Source: Candidatus Amphirhobacter heronislandensis (lineage in GTDB: Bacteria; Pseudomonadota; Gammaproteobacteria; Tethybacterales; Tethybacteraceae). Taken from it: a DNA stretch of 39,093 nucleotides. Where the stretch lies: positions 1 through 39,093 of the forward strand of contig MEIE01000010.1 in assembly GCA_001750625.1 (NCBI GenBank). Direction: 5' to 3'. Under the pieces are notes generated by a model. That model had not been told where the DNA came from and made no database searches. It saw nothing but the letters and a program-made list of their open reading frames with translations. This document shows positions 35,197-39,093 of this stretch, piece after piece. The position numbers and the translations under genes are program-made. How positions within the stretch are numbered: position 1 is the stretch's first letter; every line of letters begins with the position of its first letter.

Positions 35197-36534
35197 TCAG
35201 GCCGCGGCGTCGGCCGGCGTCCAGGCCGCCTCGATCGCAGGGACCATGTGCCCGCGCAGGCGGGGGTCGTCCTGCTTGGGCAGGATGTATTCAGGGCCGA
35301 ACTCCATCGCTTCCTTGCGATACATTTTACGCAACTCGGGCGGCGCCGGCTCCTCGGCGAGCCCGGCGAGGGCCGCGACCGCCGCCGCGAACATCGCGTG
35401 GGTGAAGCGGGTCGCCCGCGCGTCGAGGGCGGCGCGGAACAGGTACGGGAAGCAGACCGAGTTGTTGACCTGGTTCGGCAGGTCCGAGCGGCCGGTCGCG
35501 ACGATCGCGTCGGGACGGACGGCGTGGACCGCGGCGGGCATGATCTCGGGATCGGGGTTGGCCATCGCCATGATCACCGGCTTGCCGGCCATGCTCGCGA
35601 CCATCTCCGGCGTGACGATGCCGCCGCCGGAGACCCCGATGAGGACGTCGGCGCCGCGGACCGCCTCGGCCAGCGACGCGTCGCGGACCGGCGGCTTGGC
35701 GTAGGGAAGCTTGTGGGTCGGCAGGTCGAGGCGGTCGACGGTGACCAGCCCCCGGCTGTCGACGAGGTGGATCTGCTCCAGCGCCAGGCCGAAGTACGCC
35801 CGCGCCAGCTTGAGGATGCCGATGCCGGCGGCGCCGGCGCCGACGCAGACCAGCTTGACGTCGCAGATCTTCTTGTCCTGGATGCGCAGGGCGTTCTCGA
35901 TCGCGGCGCAGGCGACCACCGCGGTGCCGCTCTGGTCGTCGTGCATGATCGGGATGGACAGCTGCTCGGCGAGGCGGTCCTGGATCTGGAAGCAGTCCGG
36001 CGCCGCGATGTCCTCGAGGTTGATCGCGCCGAAGGTGTCCGCCAGCGCCAGCACGATCTCGATGAAGTGCTCCGGCCGCTCGGTGGACAGCTCGATGTCG
36101 AAGACGTCGATGCCGGCGCACTTTTTGAACAGCATCGCCTTGCCCTCCATCACCGGCTTCGCCGCCAGCGGGCCGATGTTGCCCAGCCCCAGGACCGCGG
36201 TGCCGTTGCTGATGATGCCGACGAGGTTGCCCTTGCCGGTGTAGCGGTAGGCGTCCTCGGGGTTGCGGCTGATCGCCAGGCAGGGCGCCGCCACCCCCGG
36301 CGTGTAGGCCAGCGACAGGTCCGCCGCGCCGCGCATCGGCTTGCTCAGGACGACCTCGATCTTGCCCGGCCGCGGCTTTTCGTGGTAGCGCAGCGCCTTG
36401 GCCGCGAGGGACGCGGGCGGCGCCGCGGCCTTCTTGCGCGCCGGGGCCTTCTTCTTCGCCGGCGCGGCCTTCTTCTTCGCCGCAGCCGGCTTTTTGCGCG
36501 CGGGCCGCTTGGCCGCCGGCTTGCGCGCGGGCAC
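35197..36534 (-). CDS. Malic enzyme with histone-H1-like N-terminal tail
   Basis: Oxidative decarboxylation of malate to pyruvate. Residues 42-445 are a complete malic enzyme of the MaeB type without its phosphotransacetylase domain: LAYTPGVAAPC, LGNIGPLAAKPVMEGK, INLEDIAAPDCF, HDDQSGTAVV and a nucleotide-binding CVGAGAAGIGIL. The motif is usually H-D-D-Q-H/Q-G-T-A; here it is Ser. Residues 1-41 are almost only Lys, Ala, Pro and Arg, in the style of histone H1 or AlgP repeats. The GTG at 36534 is the only start codon that can serve, because no ATG, GTG or TTG occurs between it and the enzyme domain, so the tail must be translated. It starts 3 bases after mdh. Confidence 0.88.
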   Translation of the reverse strand: MPARKPAAKRPARKKPAAAKKKAAPAKKKAPARKKAAAPPASLAAKALRYHEKPRPGKIEVVLSKPMRGAADLSLAYTPGVAAPCLAISRNPEDAYRYTGKGNLVGIISNGTAVLGLGNIGPLAAKPVMEGKAMLFKKCAGIDVFDIELSTERPEHFIEIVLALADTFGAINLEDIAAPDCFQIQDRLAEQLSIPIMHDDQSGTAVVACAAIENALRIQDKKICDVKLVCVGAGAAGIGILKLARAYFGLALEQIHLVDSRGLVTVDRLDLPTHKLPYAKPPVRDASLAEAVRGADVLIGVSGGGIVTPEMVASMAGKPVIMAMANPDPEIMPAAVHAVRPDAIVATGRSDLPNQVNNSVCFPYLFRAALDARATRFTHAMFAAAVAALAGLAEEPAPPELRKMYRKEAMEFGPEYILPKQDDPRLRGHMVPAIEAAWTPADAAA

Positions 36535-36537
36535 TGC

Positions 36538-37521
36538 CTAGCCGAGCAGGGCGGCGACCGCGTCGCGCTCCTCGCGCAGCTCGGCCTCGGTCGCCTTCAT
36601 CATCTCGGCCGCGAAGTCGTCGCGCGCCAGGTCCGGGACCACGCTCCACTTGCCGCCGGCGCAGGTGCAGGGGTAGGAGTAGACCAGGCCCTCCTCGATG
36701 CCGTACTCGCCGCCGGAGACCACCGCCATGCTGACCCAGGTCCCTTCGGGGGTGCCGTGGATCCAGTCGTGCATGTGGTCGAGCGCCGCCGAAGCCGCCG
36801 AGGCCGCCGAAGACAGGCCGCGGGCGGCGATGATCGCGGCGCCGCGCTGCTGCACCACGCCGATCATCTCCTCCTTGTACCACTTGGCGTCGACCGCCTC
36901 GGCGGCCGGCTTGCCGGCGACGGTGGCGTGGGCGATGTCGGGGAACTGGGTCGCCGAGTGGTTGCCCCAGACCACGACGTTGCGGACCTCGCCGACCGCG
37001 GCGCCGGCGTGGGCCGCGACCTGGGCGGCGGCGCGGTTCTGGTCCAGCCGCGTCATTGCGGTGAAGCAGGCCGGGTCCATGCCGGCGGCGTTGCGCTGCG
37101 CGATCAGGCAGTTGGTGTTCGCCGGGTTGCCGACGACGAGGACCTTGGCGTCGGGGCGGGCGCCGGCGGCGAGGGCCTGGCCCTGGACCTTGAAGATCGC
37201 GGCGTTGGCCTCGAGCAGGTCCTTGCGCTCCATGCCCTTCGAACGCGGCCGCGCCCCGACCAAGAAGGCGGCGTCGGCGTCCGCGAAGCATGCGGCGGCG
37301 TCGGTGTGCGTCGTGCAGGACTCGAGCAGCGCGAAGGCGCCGTCCTCAAGCTCCATCTTGACCCCCTCCATCGCCTTGGCGACCGCCGGGACGTCGACCT
37401 CGAGCAGGCTGAGGGACACCTTCGTGTCCGGGCCGTACAGCCCGCCGGCCGCGATCCGAAACAGCAGGGAGTACGAGATGTTGCCGGCGGCCCCGGTGAC
37501 CGCGACCTTCTTTGCTGCCAT
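36538..37521 (-). CDS. mdh: Malate dehydrogenase
   Basis: NAD-dependent oxidation of malate to oxaloacetate. The 327-residue protein is the cytosolic-like bacterial type: VAVTGAAGNISYSLL, VGARPRSKGMERKDLL with the substrate arginines, VVGNPANTNC, and the catalytic histidine in VVWGNHSATQFPD. AGGAGG lies 7 bases before ATG 37521, the best ribosome binding site of the run, as expected for the first gene. Immediately downstream is the malic enzyme, which competes for malate. Divergent from the EamA-type transporter. Confidence 0.95.
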   Translation of the reverse strand: MAAKKVAVTGAAGNISYSLLFRIAAGGLYGPDTKVSLSLLEVDVPAVAKAMEGVKMELEDGAFALLESCTTHTDAAACFADADAAFLVGARPRSKGMERKDLLEANAAIFKVQGQALAAGARPDAKVLVVGNPANTNCLIAQRNAAGMDPACFTAMTRLDQNRAAAQVAAHAGAAVGEVRNVVVWGNHSATQFPDIAHATVAGKPAAEAVDAKWYKEEMIGVVQQRGAAIIAARGLSSAASAASAALDHMHDWIHGTPEGTWVSMAVVSGGEYGIEEGLVYSYPCTCAGGKWSVVPDLARDDFAAEMMKATEAELREERDAVAALLG

Positions 37522-37562
37522 TGCCTGCCCTCCTGTGGTGTCCTGCGCTGGCTGGACGGGGG

Positions 37563-37568
37563 ATTTTA
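37563..37568 (-). promoter_or_regulatory. Probable -10 element for the TCA-cycle gene run
   Basis: TAAAAT on the minus strand, in the 70-base divergent gap, predicting a leader of about 36 bases before mdh. The surroundings (TTAAAATCCCC) resemble the ilvD site. The -35 is unclear. Confidence 0.4.
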
Positions 37569-37591
37569 ACCTTTTGCCTTACATTAAGCCG

Positions 37592-38500
37592 ATGGCCGCC
37601 GCCTCCGCGATCAGCGCCCGCAGCTGGCTGCTGCTGAACCTCGTCGCGATGCTGTGGGGCAGCTCGTTCATGTTCTTCGAGATCGGCCTCGCCGGCCTGC
37701 CGCCGCTGACGCTGGTCGCGGTCCGCTGCCTCAGCGCCTTCGGCTTCATGCTGCTGCTGTTCGGGGCGCGGCGCGCCGCCCTCGCCGGCATGTGGCGGCA
37801 CCGCCGCCAGCTCGTCGTCCTCGGCCTCGCCGGGACCGCCCTGCCCTTTTCCTGCTACGCGCTCGGCCAGCAGCACGTCGCCTCGTCCACCGCCGGGACC
37901 ATCAACGCCCTGATGCCGCTGTTCACGCTGCTGCTCGCGATCCTCGCCGGCCAGGAGCGTTTCGCGCCGGCGCGGCTCGCCGGCGTGCTGCTCGGCCTCG
38001 CCGGGGTCGCGGTCCTGCTCGGCCCCGACGGCGTCAGCGACCCCGCCGAGCTTGCCGGCGCCGCCCTGTGCGTCGGCGCGACCATCTGCTACGGCGTCTA
38101 CGCGGTGCTGCTGCGGCGCTACGCGCTGCCGCTGGCCGCCGGCGCGGTCGCGACCGGCATGGTCGGCTGGGGCGCGCTGGCCGCGACCGGGCTGGCGCTG
38201 GGCGTCGAAGGCCTGCCGGCCGAATGGCCAGATACGGGGCCGGTCGCGGCGGGCTTCGCGCTGGGCATCGGCGGGACCGCGGTCGCCTACCGCCTCTTCG
38301 TCGGCCTGATCGGCAGCCTCGGCGCCACCAACGCCTCGCTGGCGACCTTCTTGATCCCGCCCTACGCGATCGCCTTCGGCGCGCTGCTGCTCGGCGAGCG
38401 CATCGACGCGTGGTTCGGCGCCGGCGCCCTGGTCATCCTGGCCTCGCTGCTGCTGGTCGACGAGCGCCTGCGCCGGCTGCTGCGCCGCGGCCGCGGCTAG
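37592..38500 (+). CDS. EamA/DMT-family membrane transporter
   Basis: A 302-residue inner-membrane protein with about ten hydrophobic helices in two EamA repeats: the first starts LLNLVAMLWGSSFMFFE, the second near LAGAALCVGATICYGVYAVLLRR. The conserved A-x-x-x-A-L-x-P-L-F motif appears as AGTINALMPLFTLLLA, and the last repeat has FLIPPYAIAFGALLLGERI. Members export amino acids, nucleotides or other metabolites; the substrate cannot be read from sequence. I start at ATG 37592, since the frame upstream lies inside mdh antisense. Its stop shares CTAG with the convergent HisD-family gene. Confidence 0.85.
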   Translation: MAAASAISARSWLLLNLVAMLWGSSFMFFEIGLAGLPPLTLVAVRCLSAFGFMLLLFGARRAALAGMWRHRRQLVVLGLAGTALPFSCYALGQQHVASSTAGTINALMPLFTLLLAILAGQERFAPARLAGVLLGLAGVAVLLGPDGVSDPAELAGAALCVGATICYGVYAVLLRRYALPLAAGAVATGMVGWGALAATGLALGVEGLPAEWPDTGPVAAGFALGIGGTAVAYRLFVGLIGSLGATNASLATFLIPPYAIAFGALLLGERIDAWFGAGALVILASLLLVDERLRRLLRRGRG

Positions 38501-39093
38501 CCGCCGCGCTCCTCCTCGGCGGCCCGCGCGTGGGCGTCGAAGCCCTCGTAGGCCGCGAAGCGCCGGGTGTGTTCCGCGAGCTCGGGGTAGGCGTCCGCGT
38601 CGACCTTCGCGACGGTGCGGGCCTTGAGGAAGTCCAGCGGCGACAGCGGCCCGTGCGCCCGCGCCGCGCCGCCGGTCGGCAGGATGCAGTTGGGCCCGAG
38701 GACGTAGTTCGCGATCGATCCCGGCAGGTTCTCGCCCAGCAGCACCTCGGCCGCCTCGGTGATCTTGCCGGCGTGCCGCTCGGGCTCGGTCCCCATGATC
38801 TGCAGGTGCTCGGGCGCGTAGTCGTTGACGAAGGCGCAGGCCGCCTCCATGTCCGGCGCGACCGCGATGCCGCCGCGCTCGCCGCCGAGCACCGCCTCGC
38901 ACCAGGCCCGGCGGCCGGCGTCCATTTTCGCCAGCAGCTCGGGCAGCAGCTTCGCCACTTCGTCGGCCAGCGCCGCCGAGTCGGTCACTAGATAGACCGA
39001 GCTGTCGGGGCCGTGCTCGGCCTCGATCAGCATGTCCAGCGCGCACAGCCGCGGCGTCGAAGTCGAATCGGCCAGGATGATCGCCTCGCTCGG
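38497..39093 (-). CDS. HisD-family dehydrogenase, 5' part outside the window
   Basis: C-terminal 198 residues of a histidinol dehydrogenase homologue; the start lies beyond the right edge (the frame is open to base 39093, with PSEAIILADSTSTP). The catalytic pair in YAPEHL and the late histidine in FDAHA are present. The metal-site region reads ANYVLGPNCILPT, where E. coli HisD has G-D-Y-A-S-G-T-N-H-V-L-P-T. So the zinc-binding Asp360 is Asn and His367 is Cys. This suggests a HisD paralogue acting on another amino alcohol, or altered metal use, rather than plain histidine synthesis. No other his genes are visible. Family sure, substrate not. Confidence 0.85.
   Translation of the reverse strand, partial: PSEAIILADSTSTPRLCALDMLIEAEHGPDSSVYLVTDSAALADEVAKLLPELLAKMDAGRRAWCEAVLGGERGGIAVAPDMEAACAFVNDYAPEHLQIMGTEPERHAGKITEAAEVLLGENLPGSIANYVLGPNCILPTGGAARAHGPLSPLDFLKARTVAKVDADAYPELAEHTRRFAAYEGFDAHARAAEEERGG

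Noticed and set aside
36538-39093. A second, larger reading of the transporter starting inside mdh
   Set aside because: The upstream part is antisense to mdh and has no membrane-protein similarity; ATG 37592 begins directly at the first helix.

Overview
The window looks like the chromosome of a high-GC proteobacterium, most likely a gammaproteobacterium or close relative. Evidence: rpoZ next to a SpoT-type (p)ppGpp enzyme, the algH-yqgF pair, a rarA-lolA pair, an rpe-gph pair, sdhE beside the sdh genes, and outer-membrane proteins with C-terminal phenylalanine. Housekeeping genes are very GC-rich and tightly packed. Between them sit visibly AT-richer islets of orphan genes, mostly predicted membrane-anchored proteins of unknown function.

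Layout. 1-3.3 kb: rpoZ, spoT, then convergent lgt. 3.4-7.7 kb: an accessory stretch with an orphan membrane gene, a 678-bp mobile element (terminal inverted repeats plus an 8-bp target duplication) carrying one small gene and a probable structured RNA, a decayed BRCT fragment, and two tandem outer-membrane beta-barrel genes, the first frameshifted, with an orphan between them. 7.7-12.9 kb: ilvD, a mannose-type EIIA and an HPr-EI fusion (a PTS with no permease, so probably regulatory), algH and yqgF. 12.9-14.2 kb: AT-rich orphan islet. 14.2-17.7 kb: gltX, serS and an ABC ATPase. 17.7-19.4 kb: second AT-rich islet. 19.5-20.8 kb: gph and a broken rpe. 21.0-22.1 kb: an orphan AAA-type ATPase.

22.1-37.5 kb is a single minus-strand run of 15 genes with no gap over about 36 bp: mdh, malic enzyme, sdhCDAB, sdhE, gltA, sucA, sucB, a membrane J-domain protein, its J-less relative, a Fur-family regulator, lolA, rarA. 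It joins most of the C4 half of the TCA cycle to succinate dehydrogenase assembly. sucCD, lpd, fumarase, aconitase and icd are not in the window. The right end carries an EamA-type transporter and a 5'-truncated HisD-family gene with altered metal-site residues.

The most unusual items are the small inverted-repeat element with its RNA candidate; several orphan genes whose ATG lies 9-10 nt after a -10-like hexamer without a ribosome binding site; the J-domain/J-less membrane pair; a Fur homologue with no histidines in its regulatory domain; histone-H1-like basic tails on malic enzyme and citrate synthase; and lesions in rpe, the BRCT fragment and one outer-membrane gene. The lesions may be real decay or sequence errors. 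All functional calls come from reading the sequence; no database search was run.
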